DNA of 64,000 bases from Solea solea (Eukaryota; Chordata; Actinopteri; Pleuronectiformes; Soleidae): positions 8,003,654 to 8,067,653 of the forward strand of contig NC_081149.1 of assembly GCF_958295425.1 (NCBI RefSeq). Reading direction: 5' to 3'. The position numbers and the translations under genes are program-made. Of the stretch, positions 35,286-47,290 are shown piece after piece (position 1 is the stretch's first letter; the number at the start of each line of letters is the position of its first letter). The notes below the pieces were generated by a model. The model ran no database searches. It saw only the letters and a program-made list of their open reading frames with translations, and was not told where the DNA came from.

Positions 35286-37260
35286 AATTAACAACTTACA
35301 TTCCTAAGCACAAACCTACCAATGCAGTAAAGACCGACTGAAACTGGCAAATCACAAAGGCCTCTGTGTAATCCTGGCACCCATCATTTGTCCACAGACT
35401 GTGCCTCATTATATCTTTTTTGTACATAACCCAACTGTGACAAAGGTTGACGCTAGATATCAGCAGAGGAAGGCGCCGTCTCTCCCCTCTCCCTCTTTTC
35501 TCCAAAACCCTTTAAATACCATAACTCTGGGATTCACAGGCAGAATGACAGAGGATGCCCAACTGTTAACATATGTGTTTATGTTTGGCGTTGTCACAGT
35601 TCTCCTCAGATCTGAGCCGTTTCCAATAAAGCTTTTCAACTTAACTCATCTCTGACTCCGAAAACTCCGTCCTTGTGTCGCCTCACCTGATAATCAAATC
35701 TCCCGTGATCAACTGTGATTGACAGCTTGTATCGTCCAGTGATACAGATTATGTGTGCATTCCAAAAACTGACACGATGTCACATCATAGATCTCGGGGA
35801 GTTTGTTTTCCAAATGGAAGATGATGACCATTTTTCACACCAAGAAAGTGCCTGGTTTGAATCCCAGACTTTCTAAATGGATTTTCATGTTCTTCCCATC
35901 TGCATGGGTCATTCATATTCCAAAAGCAACTACTTGTTTAGCTTTTTCCCCTTAAAACTTTATCTTTTTTCAATTTTTCTTACTATTTTAATGTGTGTTC
36001 TTACTTTATATATTATGGAAACTGTCTATAATGTACATTCTATTTTATCTTTTTACAGTCTCATTGTTAATATCTGCCTATATTGTACTTTCTTGGAATT
36101 GTATATTTATTAAAGGGCTATTTTATCTTATCTTATCTTACTGCACACATGTGCAACGTGAGCGGTTTGTGACACAGTAAAAAAAAAAAACACCTTTTTC
36201 AGACCTAAAATATGGAAAAATGCCTATTCAATTGAGACCATTGCCACAGTTTGCTGTTAACATGTGATAAATGCAGCATGTCAGGTCAGACACATTGACA
36301 ACAACAGTATATCGAGTGTATCTGGAACATTCAGACAAAAACACACGCTACCTGCCTTAAGCATGCAGAGGGCAGGACACTGGCTCGCTGTGAATTATCC
36401 AAAAGCTTTTCCCTCACTCTATCATTCGAGGCTGTCAGAGTGTCAAGAAGTTGGCAGAAGTTCCAGAATGTCAGGCGCAACTTCCTTGGGCATTCGTGTT
36501 CTCACATACTATTTCAGGGAAGTGTCTGTGAGCAGCCTGAGTTGGCTGATGACCTGAACCCTGCCTTTCACCCAGTGCCAGCAGGGACTGTCTCCAGCTC
36601 CTTCTAAAAACGAATAACCATGCACAGGACATTGTTTTTCCATTTTCTCTTTAAATGGGAACCTAGTTTTTTGAAAACATGACAAACTATGGTGACACAA
36701 TTTGCAAAAAAAAAAAGAATCTGCATCTTTGTTACCAGAGAGGAGAGAGTTGGAAAAACGTCTGTGCATAGTTTACACTTTTTGGCCTGTTTTTGGACAT
36801 TGAGTCAAAAACTCATCACAAATGTTATTTTCTATAGGTTTTACACTGTTTTCTTCATTTTAAATTGTTAATACTAAATACACTGTTTTAACATGCAGGA
36901 AATTGTAAATAACTGCCAGATATTGAAAGTTATTCTGGGAAAAATGGGCAAAAACACAACTGATAGGACATGTTCTGGTCATTTTATGGTTAAACTAAGC
37001 AAAAACAAAATGTCCAGATAGATATTTTGTCACTTAGGTGTGAAAGGGTTAAATCAATGTAAAACCATTGATGGATCCCACCAGCGAGTAACCCAGCCCT
37101 GAGAGTGTGTCGTGTAGTGTTGACTCGTGATTTAAATTATAAACAAACAAACAAAAATAAATAAAATGCCAGTGTGGCCCGCTGGATGTGACCCTGACAA
37201 ATCGCCTGTGTAAACTGTGCAACAAGGCAAAAAACAACAACAGTGAAATATGCTTTAAAA
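35286..37260. other. Intergenic with LINE-tail and piggyBac-type fragments
   Basis: About 35930-36141 is T-rich and ends TTTTATCTTATCTTATCTTA, the usual 3' end (TTATC)n of a fish LINE. About 36900-37052 ends AGGTGTGAAAGGGTTAA, a piggyBac-type terminus (inverted CCCTTTCACACC next to TTAA at 37049-37052), and its interior (ATGTTCTGGTCATTTTATGG) matches, inverted, the element at 24590-24715. No gene recognised. Confidence 0.45.
35930..36141 (+). mobile_element. LINE 3' tail with (TTATC)n end
   Basis: T-rich non-coding sequence with TGTCTATAATGTACATTC and TATTGTACTTTC phrases ending in three TTATC units. 5'-truncated non-LTR copy; strand inferred from the tail. Confidence 0.4.
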
Positions 37261-37264
37261 AAAC

Positions 37265-37265
<1 letters not shown>

Positions 37266-37294
<29 letters not shown>
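37266..37294. repeat. (CA)14 microsatellite
   Basis: Uninterrupted CA units after AAAAACAA. Confidence 0.95.
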
Positions 37295-37296
<2 letters not shown>

Positions 37297-37502
37297 GCTC
37301 GGTTAAGGCCCAGTTCTGAAACAAAACCAGTGAGCTGGTGAGTCCAATGAGTTCAGTCGTTCTCATCGTGACACAAAATGAGTCTGTTTTGCTTTCCAGC
37401 CCAGAGATTATTCATTCATTCATTGCGCTTGGCCATCTGCTGTGCGGCTGATTTCAATCTCTCCAGGTTTCGGAACGCGAACAGTAACCGCCGTACCCCC
37501 GA

Positions 37503-37562
37503 ATCCACCCACCCATCCATCCATCCATGCATCCATCCGTCCATCCATCCATCCATCCATCG
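37503..37562. repeat. (ATCC)n tetranucleotide tract
   Basis: About 14 ATCC units with CATG and CGTC interruptions. Such tracts often mark the end of the GTTTGCATGTTCTCC repeat in inverted orientation. The frame across it ([15 protein letters not shown]) is artefactual. Confidence 0.9.
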
Positions 37563-38025
37563 TCTGAACCTGCTGTCTTCTGTTCAGGCTGCAGAGCTTC
37601 CCAGCATATGCTGCATAACAGGAGGCAGTCAAACACTAAATGCAGGTCTTTTAGAGAATAACACACTTTCACACTCAGATCAACACTCGTGGGGAGGAGG
37701 GGGGTAGATGGAGGCTGCGGTCAAGCTGACCTGCATTCTTTGTGCTGCACACAGAAACTGGAGCACCCTGAGGAGAAGCCTTGTGGAGTAAAGTCAAGTG
37801 TGTTTGTACGGCCCCAATATCACACATCCCAACCCAGGCTGAACTCCTCTCCAAAACAAAAGTACAAGGTCGCAACGTGTGTTTTGTCAGTATCTGTTTC
37901 CCCACTGATAAGTGGAGCTGAACTTATTAGGGAGAATGACATACACAACAGCCCAATATACTAACACAATGATGTTTGTTTGGCCTTCAGGATTTCGGAA
38001 TGCTCCCGGCAGTCCGTGCGAATTT
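37563..38025. other. Intergenic, no gene recognised
   Basis: Mixed sequence with overlapping frames on both strands and no domain. Nothing identified. Confidence 0.45.
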
Positions 38026-38488
38026 GTATGGAAATAGATTTGTGTCAATATTTTCAAACAACACTTTTCATGAAGCAAGCAACACTTTTTAAGAAGAATT
38101 AAATGTCAATTTATAATCATTCAAAAATATTGTGTTTTATTGTTTGAAAATGCCCGTCCGTCTGGAACTCGTTCCCCAAGTTTTCCCCTTTCGACAAAAT
38201 AATTGTAAGTATCTAATGTTTATAATCTGACCAACATTAGATATTTACAATTATAAGTTGCAGGCGGATAGCCATTTCAAGCCTGTCGCTCCAAAACTCA
38301 GTAGCCAATCCGCAGGAAGCTTCCTAAGTCCCGCCCATGGTCAGAATTGCAAAGAAAAAACTACAGCACAAAGAACAAGTGTATTTTCAACCAATAAAAT
38401 ACAATATTTTTGAATGATTAAAATCGATATATTATTTGCTTCTTAAAAAAGTGTGGTTTGAAAATATTGACACAAATCTAATTCCAGA
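38026..38488. mobile_element. Long-inverted-repeat element with a central hairpin
   Basis: Left arm about 38028-38152 (AGATTTGTGTCAATATTTTC, then AATCATTCAAAAATATTG and TTTTATTGTTTGAAAAT). Right arm about 38378-38486 is its inverted complement with scattered changes; the left arm carries an extra partial duplication (ACACTTTTCATGAAGCAAGC / ACACTTTTTAAGAAGAATT). Between them, 38199-38220 and 38233-38254 form a roughly 22-bp hairpin with one mismatch and a 12-base loop. No coding capacity. Fits a foldback or MITE-type DNA element; target duplication not clear. Confidence 0.75.
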
Positions 38489-41400
38489 ATTATCACCACA
38501 AAGAGAATTTTACTATGCATACTAAGTGTCAGACGTGTTATGGGGGGGGTCCTGAATACTCCAAGGCCAGTCTATTCAAATGGGGGCCCGTGGGCCACAT
38601 GCGGCCCATAAACAACTTTGTAGTGGCCCCCCCTGTGGTTTCACCAGAAACAACTATAGAGAAAAACACTTTTCACTGCCCCTCAAAGACTCTGACATCA
38701 ATTCTCGGTTTTGTATTTCTCATGTGTTTAGTTGAATATTAATCATTTCGGTATTTTATTGTTCTTATAGTTTTGTATGGTGACCTTAACTTTCTTGAAA
38801 GGTGACCTAGAAATAAAAAGTATTATTGTTCTTTTCCCAACCTCTAAGTTAAGATTTATGTGTATATGGCAAATAACTTTGCCATCTTTAAAAACTTCCC
38901 ATATAGACAGTTTTGGTAAACTATGCCCTAAAAATGTGTTTTCAGCATCTGTAATAACAAAACAAAAGTCATTAAATATTCATTTGGACACACACTTTGA
39001 CACAGTGCTCATTGTGGAGGCGCACGTATAAGACAAAAATATAAAATAAGGACAAAGCATTGTGTGTATAACATTATTTTCTCATTCCCTGGAGCTTATT
39101 TTACATCCTTCCTTAGGATATTTGCTATATCATCTTATTATAAATATATATTTTAAATAACAGCCTATTGACTGTGCATGTAGGAGATTTAAATACATTC
39201 CTTATCTTTGGGGGGTTTGCAGTGATTTCTGCAACATTTTCTTATTTTTCTCTGTATCATTTCTCTTTGTCCCACAGGACGTGTTATTTTAGGATGATTA
39301 TTTTATGTTTTTGTCTCCACATACATTGATTCACCTGCTTCGCTATTAGGTCATGGGACGACTTTTGCATTTTGTCGACTGAGGTGGTCGATGAGATGTG
39401 ATTTCTTTGTAACTTAAGTTCGTTCTTGCCCTTGTTTTTTCGCCTGGTGGACTTTATTCTTGTTTTGACAATTCTTGTTATTGTCTTACTTGCTGATGTT
39501 TCTTTCTCTTATCTCATAAAAGGTCTGTGTTTTAACAGATTCCACACACACATGTATATAGCATATCCTAGAATTATGTTGATTACATTATACCTACCTA
39601 TTTTTTTCAGATGACATCCATTAATGCTTCTAAATCTGGACTTGCATGATGGGACATTAGTGCTTTGAGTTGGTGCATTGATTTATTTCTGAGACCACCC
39701 TAAGGGTAAGACTATAAGCAGTGGCGTGCTAATTATATTTAATTATTCTCATCACACCTATAATTTTCTGTTTTCATTTTTTTTTCCCACCTAAAACTGC
39801 AGGTACTGAAAAACCTTTCCTTGCCTTTATCGGGGGCCCACAGGACGCCTGAAATTATGCAGGCTGTCAAGAACAATTCAGGCCATGTGGGGGACAAATG
39901 TATGAAATGACTGAGACGGATTCACGAGGAGAGCTAAGGATAATATCAGGAGGAGGTAGAGTTTCCATCCGCAACAGCAGCATAACTGACTATAAATTGA
40001 ACGTGTAAGAGCCAAACATTTTGATGCAATTAGTGAATTTAATTGATTTGCTCGAGCACCCTATGGATCACTGCAGCTGCAGGTGAGAGGCAGACAAGAC
40101 GGATGTCTCGAGATAAGATTATTTTCGCTTGTTTATTTGACGGGGAAAGAACGAGGAGCTCTGGATTTGGCCAACCACCTGAAATCACGTCCACGAGGGC
40201 AGATGCAGCCTTGTGTTATCAGTCCATTTGGAGGGAGAAAAAAAAGAGGAAGAAAAAAACTATATCTCCGTCGAGGAAGACACTCCTCCAACAAAGCATG
40301 TCTAATTTGAAAAAGACCAAAGAGAGGGAAAGTCGATTTCAATGAGGCAGGAAATGTAATGCAGCTGGCCCAGCAGCTTTGATGGGAGTCCATCAACCTT
40401 CAATATTAATGCGAGGATTTTCGTGGCCATTCGTGCGCCCGTGCCGTCTCCAGTCCCGTGAGAGGGAGAACACAGTTGTTCTATTACATGGCCTGGCACT
40501 TCTGCTGGCGATCACCTGAGACACACTGGACATTTTCCCCTCCATATCCTCTGCCACATCACCACGGCCCCGTCTGAGTGATGAGTGCAGTGAAATCCAA
40601 CAAATAACACAGTACCGTATGCAGATGGAGAGAAGCCTCGGACACGGGCCGACGCACCGTTTGTTATTTGATTCATGTAAGAGAGATTTCTTGACGACAC
40701 CACGAGGCAAATGATGCCGCTCTCTCACGGTCAGTGAATAGGAGACTGATATGTAGACATGATAAGAAGCACTCGCTGGACATTTTCTGGTTCATAGCAG
40801 TACAATAAAATCAGGCAAATTATTTGTACTTTATATTTAAAAGAGAAAGAGAGGGGGTTAACGTGTTCTTTCCATGTGTCCGTGTGTTTCCTCCCACAGT
40901 CTAAAAACATTCAGAGGTTTCTTAAACACTCTGTGTGTTGTACCCCGCCTTTCGCCCTGTGGCAGCTGGACCATGGGGCCTCAAACTCAAAATGACCTGG
41001 GAGAGAGTGAACTTCTAGTCTGGTCAGGCCATGTGAAAAAGAAATTAACTGTTTAGTCATTAGAAATTAAAAGTATGTCTTGATAATCCATCGTGGTGTG
41101 TAATCCAGGACGATATTGCAAAACCATTTCAAAGTAAAAGTGTATACAGTTCACAACAACAACAAAAAAACATAATGAATCTGTAAATAACATAGAATAG
41201 AATTAAAACATTCAATCAAAATAACATGTAGACAATTGTAATTAAAACGTTGTAATTGTAGTATTGTTATTATTATTGCAAAAAAATAGTTTGAGACCAC
41301 TGTGGTAGACAATGAATGAATGAAAGAGAGAACAAAAATGTGTGTATAGCTGTTTAACTGTGTCTATTTTTGGGATTGTGGCATGAATTCTGAGTTAATT

Positions 41401-42151
41401 TCATTAAAAAAATGGATTTAATTGTAGTACTTGGAAACGTGAGGAAGTAAAATTGTGGAAAGAGTAGACAGGGACTTACGTTAACTTGAGGTAATGTGTT
41501 GCAGTGACGGAAACAGCTCACAGAAAGCTTCTTTTTTTTTATTGTGCAGCAACAAATTACATAAAACAATTGATTTAGAGATGTTGGTACACAGTGCACT
41601 GGTCCAAACAATGCTAACTAGCTACTTCTTATGCACATACTGTAAGTGTAATTTTATCAGTGTGAAACTGTAATTGTTTTCTTGAATATGATTGACATAA
41701 AAATAAGCAGTTTTAATTCAATTCACTTCAACAAACTTTATTTGCTCCCAGGGGGAAGTTTAAAGGTACACAGAGCAGTTGTTAACAAACACAAAACAGG
41801 TCAACGAGGTTCTAAGAAGTTTTTAAATATAAGTTAAAAATAAAATCAAAGAAAAAAGAAGATGAAATAAGCACAGGCAGCATTTAAATGAGGTGTAAAT
41901 GAGAGATGTACAAGGTCTGTGTATCAGTGTGGCAGTGCGGTCAGCGCAATCTTCAGCAACAGAGTAAAATGGAAATGTGCTGTCAGTATTCAGACGAGGT
42001 GTAAATTGAGATATAGGAGGAATGTCTTTGAGCATTGCAGCATTGTTACTTCAGTGTCCATCAGCAAGTTTTGTTTATGGAAGAAAAAGATCTCCGTTTG
42101 AAACTCCATCCATCCCCCGCAACAGGTGGACATAGAGTTTGCAAAAGTTGT
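38489..42151. other. Intergenic with hAT-like and other repeat fragments
   Basis: About 38575-38640 contains GGGGGCCCGTGGGCCACATG, GCGGCCCATAAACAAC, and 40976-41040 has GGGGCCTCAAACTCAAAATG and TCTAGTCTGGTCAGGCCA, fish repeat phrases. About 40885-40975 (GTTTCCTCCCACAGTCTAAA; GTACCCCGCCTTTCGCCC) belongs to the 63313 family. About 41715-41790 has TTTATTTGCTCCCAGGGGGA and AAAGGTACACAGAGCAG, probably the inverted 3' end of a LINE. No gene recognised, although the region holds many short frames. Confidence 0.4.
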
Positions 42152-42195
42152 ACATATATATATATATATATACCTACTTTATATATATATATACC
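42152..42195. repeat. Two short (TA)n tracts with TACCTACTT duplications
   Basis: TATATATA tracts separated by ACCTACTTTATATAT; the 20-base unit is duplicated. Confidence 0.85.
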
Positions 42196-42220
42196 TACTT
42201 TTTCCATGAGTGTATTGAAT

Positions 42221-42245
42221 GTTGTATGAGTGTAACTCATACAAC
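42221..42245. other. Perfect 11-bp hairpin
   Basis: GTTGTATGAGT, three-base loop GTA, ACTCATACAAC. Immediately followed by four-fold alternating TGTGCATG units. No terminator-like U tract; function unknown. Confidence 0.8.
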
Positions 42246-42471
42246 ATGTGCATGTGCATGTGCTCAAGCATGTCTCTCTTAAACCTGGTGGAATAGACGT
42301 TTTTTTCACAGCAGTTATTCTTCAACTTCACCAACAACATTAATTATTGTATTGTGCACTTCAGGTTTAAGAGAGCCAGATGCCAGGGAATGAGAATGAG
42401 AAAAACAGATGCTGTTTTTCAAGTGTTGGTGAAGGTCACATTGCTATAAGAACATCTCGCCATGGAGGTCT

Positions 42472-42730
42472 TAACCCTTTAATACCGAGCATATCGCAGA
42501 AAAGTGCAAGCACACTTTGCATTACCGTATTTACGGGAAGGATTGTGCTATCGGGAAAAATTCCAATGGTTTCTGAAAGCTGAGAAGTTGCAAATTTGGC
42601 AACAAAAAAAAGGCCAGACAGACTTTTTCAGGCTTATGTGTTTGAAGCTCGTTTCCCAAAATGTCCTCCATCCATCTGATGCACGGCAACCGCCAAAGTC
42701 ACCGTTCGAAAGATAAACCTGCATTTTCTA
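42472..42730 (+). mobile_element. PiggyBac-type element end and interior (partial)
   Basis: TTAACCCTTTAATACCGAG begins at about 42472: TTAA next to CCCTTT, the same terminus type as at 23691 and 37049. The following AGAAAAGTGCAAGCACACTT and ATTACCGTATTTACGGGAAG look like repeat interior. No right end was located, so this is partial or longer than drawn. Confidence 0.35.
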
Positions 42731-44546
42731 GACATTATCTTCCTCATTTCGAACACAGTTATTGGGATAAACCAACCGGATGACACATTACGGGGGAACG
42801 TGTCAAAGAGTGTTTGGTTTTGGTGAAGAGAAAACTGAGATTGATACTTCTCGAGCAAACACTAGAGGTGGAGAGTGGAGGACATCTTGCCAGGATTACT
42901 ACTTCAAACATGTAACAGCCGCAGCAGCTCCAAGCCAAGGGAGCAGATTGCTAAAATTACAGCAAGCCTCACGTTCCACAGTCCCCTTGACACATGCTGT
43001 GGTCTATTGGAGTGGACTTGGGGTAGTTGCATGTTGCTCTGGAACACTGGGGGCTCACACATCCCACTGCCAATCTGAATTCTGGTCGGACCGCAGACAT
43101 CTCCTTTTAGCCCGGGCTTTTGTTTTCGCATTCTGGTCATACTGGGTGTTTTTGGCTACCAGCACAGGTGATTGGCACCTTCTCTCTGAATTTATAAGAA
43201 AATCAATTCTCTAACAGCATCCCTGTGCACATCAATCTGAGAGAGATGCTCGCCTCCCCCTCATTTTCAGCTTCGCCGGCAGAGTTATAGATGAAATCCT
43301 TCAGTATACTTACCTGTATCAGCTCTCTGAGATGCTGTGGCAGAGTTCCGCTTTAATTGGCAGTGTCAAGTGATGCACAACATGTTTGGAGCCAGCAGCA
43401 TTGGGGGAATCACCATGTTAATTGAGGGCCGCATTTGAGAGATTGACTAATTGATCAAGGCCTTTACAGAGGTGGATAATTCATGACGGCAACACCACGG
43501 CAGTGGGGAGGAGGAGGAGGAGGAGCCTTGTCAGTGATGATTCATGCGTCCCGAGGAGGACAGTTGGTCTCCACGGCCTCTTTTGTTCGGCAGAAGACGA
43601 CTCATCAGCACCTCCACGCAACAACGCACCCTCTCCCGTGAAATTAGAATTAAAAAGGTGAGGCAGGCGGTTGTAGGTTGCCACGGATGATGCAGTGTTG
43701 TATGTCTGTGTACTTCCCAAGATGACTACTGCGCTCCCCAAACACCATCAAGATGCAGGGAAGATGTATGGCTGTGCTGTAATGAAAGCACGCAGGAACC
43801 CCAAGACACGCAGGGAATGTCTCCATCACACAGGTAGAGAGGTAATCACACCCCGGCGTACTGTAGCCGGGGAAGAAGAAAAAAAAAATGAAATGTGTGG
43901 CAACAATGCAAAGCTTATAAATTGAAGGAGAGGCTGAAATACCTGTGATCAGATCTGTGGACTGAGGTTGGTGGAAGTTTATTTCTCTCTGCCAGAATGT
44001 CCAGGGTATGGACGTGCACGGAGCGGAGAGAATCACAGGTAGGATTTTTTTAGGAATGTGTGGGCTAAATGTCAGTGTAATGGAAGAAAATGGTGAGTGG
44101 CAGTTTTAGTTTGGATGGATGATGAAGTGGAAATAAATGATATAACAGTAGATTAAACGTAGCCTTCATTTCAAATCAATCCCATGAATCTTTGATGTTG
44201 TTCAAAATTATTTATAAAAAAAATAGCTTTAATCACATTCAGCTTCACTGGTGTAGCATATTGTTAAAAGTGTGGCCATCAGTCACATTGTGGGCCATAC
44301 AGGTACTACAGGCAGGTCAAGTTTTTCTTTTTTTTTTTCTGCGTCATCATTTTCAAATAACCATAATCTTGTTCTGGATTACTTTGGATTATTATGAACA
44401 ATCTATGGAGTTTTGTGTCCCATAAAAACAAAAGGTTCCAATTTCACGGGTTATTTTACTGTTATTGTCCATTATCTCGTGGTGATCGTAGTTTATAGAT
44501 TGAAGAGCCAAATGAGACACAGTTTTGTTTTTGCCTTACTTTTTAA
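42731..44546. other. Intergenic, no gene recognised
   Basis: The 144-codon frame at 42780-43214 lacks any domain. A GGA-rich stretch (GAGGAGGAGGAGGAGGAGCC) is at 43506-43527. About 43240-43480 is mixed and could be conserved non-coding DNA. Confidence 0.4.
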
Positions 44547-45152
44547 AGGCGACATAGACCGGAAGCTCCAATTAGCGCTGCGTTTGTGTGTGTGTATCTG
44601 TGTCATTACCTCGTTTATGAAACCCTAAAGTTTCAGAACAAACAGTTCAGCCACTGCTGAGAAAACAGGGTTGTATTGTTTTCCTGGGCTCTGCGAAGCG
44701 GATCGGCACTTCCTTAATTTGATGTCGTCATCAGAAATCCTCACCACTCCTCTCACCACCGTAGCGCCTCCTGGTGCGGCACTAGTCCGGGCACATCCGG
44801 TTGCGTACATTCAACCGCAGAAGAAGAAGAACTACTCTTGTTGTAGCTGCTGAGATGCAGAGCATCCACCGTGCCAGAGGGGGAGCTGTGTATCTGAGAG
44901 CTGGCTATTACGTCACTTCCAGGTACCTGGCCAATCACAGGACAGTGGGAAAGCTCTCGTTGGCTGGCCAATCACAACACAGTCCACTTTCTGGGGGTGT
45001 GGTTTTGGTCTGATGAGAGCGTCAGTGAGGAGATATTTTGATCGGCTCGTTTGCAGCGATTAGTAGGTTTAAAAGCATGAAAACAAGTTAATATATGTAA
45101 GTAGACCTCCATAACTAACATATATGTGTGATACAAGCATTCGATGTCGCCT
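44547..45152 (-). mobile_element. TTAA-flanked short-TIR element, copy 4 (inverted)
   Basis: AGGCGACATAGACCGGAAGC to CGATGTCGCCT, flanked by TTAA at 44543-44546 and 45153-45156. 606 bases, reverse orientation to copies 1 and 2, and very similar to copy 1 throughout. On the minus strand it keeps the short serine-rich frame (VDALHLSSYNKSSSSSSAVE, then CTQPDVPGLV) for more than 25 codons without a stop. Non-autonomous. Confidence 0.85.
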
Positions 45153-45156
45153 TTAA

Positions 45157-47040
45157 TGTCTGTCAAATTCTGATATTTTGTCGACATGAAATTGTAGGAA
45201 AAAAAATTCCGTCACATTATTGAGGGCTCCACTTGAAGAGAGCCAGGGTCGTGCTAAAATTCAAGTGGGGAAGGTCACAGTTTTGTTTAGTTTTTTCCTT
45301 TAAAACTGCATTCATGTTCCCTGTATTTTCTGAATGTGTTCTAATGAAGTGATAAAGAAAAGGGTAAACTGTGTGGTAATTATACTGTATTCTAATGGGG
45401 ACCTAAGACTGTAGCCTATAAAGATATTTCAGTTCAATAATAAAGTTTTGACTCTCTACTTCTTCTGTTTTGGATGATGAGTCACTGATGAGCAGCTTGA
45501 ATTGTTGTCATGACTTCACTTCCAGCTCCAATGTCCCTTTATTGAATCCCAGGATTTCTATGTTTCACTTAGCATTATAGCATAAAGATCAGCGGGGCGA
45601 CATCGGGGGAGAGACTTGTCTTTGAGTCTACTGTATACTCGAGCTGAAACACAAACTAGTGAGGCCTGCCAAGTCAGTGAACTGCCAAATCTCTCACATC
45701 CTACGAGCAAAGGATTCATCTCAGCGCTTCGACAGCAAAGAATGTGGCAACTGGAAATGTTTTCCGTGGCCAGACAAAGAATCAAAGGGTCTCGTCTTCC
45801 CACTCACATTTTAACTGTTTCTGTGGATTAAGTCCACAAAGTACAATATTGATTACTTCAGAAGCAGCCAAATCCTCTTTCCTCTGCTGCAAATAAAGGT
45901 GGGTTGTGATTTCTGTTGGTAAGTCATTCTACCAATAAAGACAAAAAATGGATACTCCTTTTTTTAGGTGTATATTTCATTTCCTAATGTCAAAGAAGTA
46001 AGCCAAACCAGGACACATGTTATCTCCTCTCACTGAGACAGAGGAAGCTAATGCATTTATGGAGGACAGCAATCCCTCATCTAAATATTTTATATATTAA
46101 TTCACCTTATAAATGGAATGGAAGATCTTTGTTAAAGGTGTTTATGCTCTGTCTTTTCTAGCACCAAAGCTGTTGCTTCAGTTCCCAAGGTTAGCAGCAT
46201 TTTTGTTAGGAAATATATCACAATCACAAATTGGAGAAGAGAAATTTGTCATCGTAAACCTGTGAAACCTGTGAAACCTGTGTGTCTGCTGTGATGGGTG
46301 AAATTGACAAGCTATACTTAGTCTACGCCTTGTTAAATTGTACGTGAATAAGCCAACAGGACACTTTACCAAAAAAAGACGTGTTCTTCTTTTTACGCCA
46401 TCCATCCGTTATCTATACAATTATCGTGTGAGGAAAGTCACGGCAGCAGGGGAAGTTAATCCCCGCTGCCCGGGGATCACCCGCACAGATCACCAGCCTA
46501 TCACCAGGGCTAACAAACACACTAACAACCATTCATGCTCATGTTCACGGTCAATTTAAAGTCTCCAATTAAACCAAACCCAATTTGCATGTCTTTGCAG
46601 TGAAGGAGGAAGCGTCGAGTACCTGGAGAAAATCGACCCAGGTCAAACCAGGACTCCAGCGTTTACCTCCCACGATAGACGTCGCTGCTGTATTTAATTT
46701 AGTGGAAGGTTGCATTTGTAGATGCTGTACACAAAAAAGCAGAAAACCTTTCGTACCAAGTGACATTGGTTAACTGAATTTAACTGACTAGTTTTTACTC
46801 TAATCCTTTTAAAATAGATGCTTGTATTTGTAATTTATCTTGTGCTTTCATTTTGGGTCCAAAGAAAGCACAAATATTATGTTAACATTAATGACGTTTA
46901 GTGTTTAGTTCATGTTGGTCCTTTAGTGTCGTTTAGTTAAAGTCACTTATGCTCGGTCCTGTTTTATTTTGTACCCGTCTTTCGCCTCTGTTTTCAGATC
47001 CTGACTTCCTCCCTTTGTGTGATTTTTTTCCCTCCGTTGA
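45157..47040. other. Intergenic with a dispersed repeat
   Basis: About 46400-46640 is an inverted, degraded copy of the 63313-type repeat (ATCCATCCGTTATCTATACA at one end; CAATTTGCATGTCTTTGCAG inside). At 46256-46284 are three copies of a 9-base unit, TGTGAAACC. No gene recognised. Confidence 0.45.
46400..46640 (-). repeat. Teleost dispersed repeat, inverted and degraded
   Basis: Read on the minus strand it gives TCCTCCTTCACTGCAAAGAC, ATGCAAATTGGGTTTGG, TTTAATTGGAGACTTTAAAT and TGAATGGTTG, then AACGGATGGATGG: the standard order of the GTTTGCATGTTCTCC family ending in an ATGG motif. Confidence 0.55.
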
Positions 47041-47290
47041 GATTGCCAACCCCGCCCCTCATTGGTTTCACCTGTGTTCCCTTCATGTATAAATAGTCGT
47101 CGTCTCCAATGTCTTGTGTCAGTTTGTTTTTGTCTGCCTCGCGTCTCAGTCCTGTCGTCCAAGAACCACGTCATCAAGTCTCAGTGAAGAGTATAGATTT
47201 TCTCCATGTTCAGCGTTTTTTGTTACCCTACTTTAGAGTTGTGCATTTGAGTCTGCTGTGTTTGAAGTCATTACAATATTCCACCAGGAT
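47041..47290 (+). repeat. LTR-like segment (weak)
   Basis: CCGCCCCTCATTGGTTTCAC, CTGTGTTCCCTTCATGTATA and AATAGTC, then TGTCTTGTGTCAGTTTG, GCGTCTCAGTCCTG. Same CACCTGTGT/TATAAATAG/pyrimidine-rich architecture as the segments at 9740 and 10492. Ends not defined. Confidence 0.3.

Noticed and set aside
37420..37707. Proline/histidine/isoleucine-rich frame
   Set aside because: Translation of an ATCC tetranucleotide tract.
42780..43214. 144-codon plus-strand frame
   Set aside because: No domain or exon signals; overlapping frames on the opposite strand are as long relative to composition.
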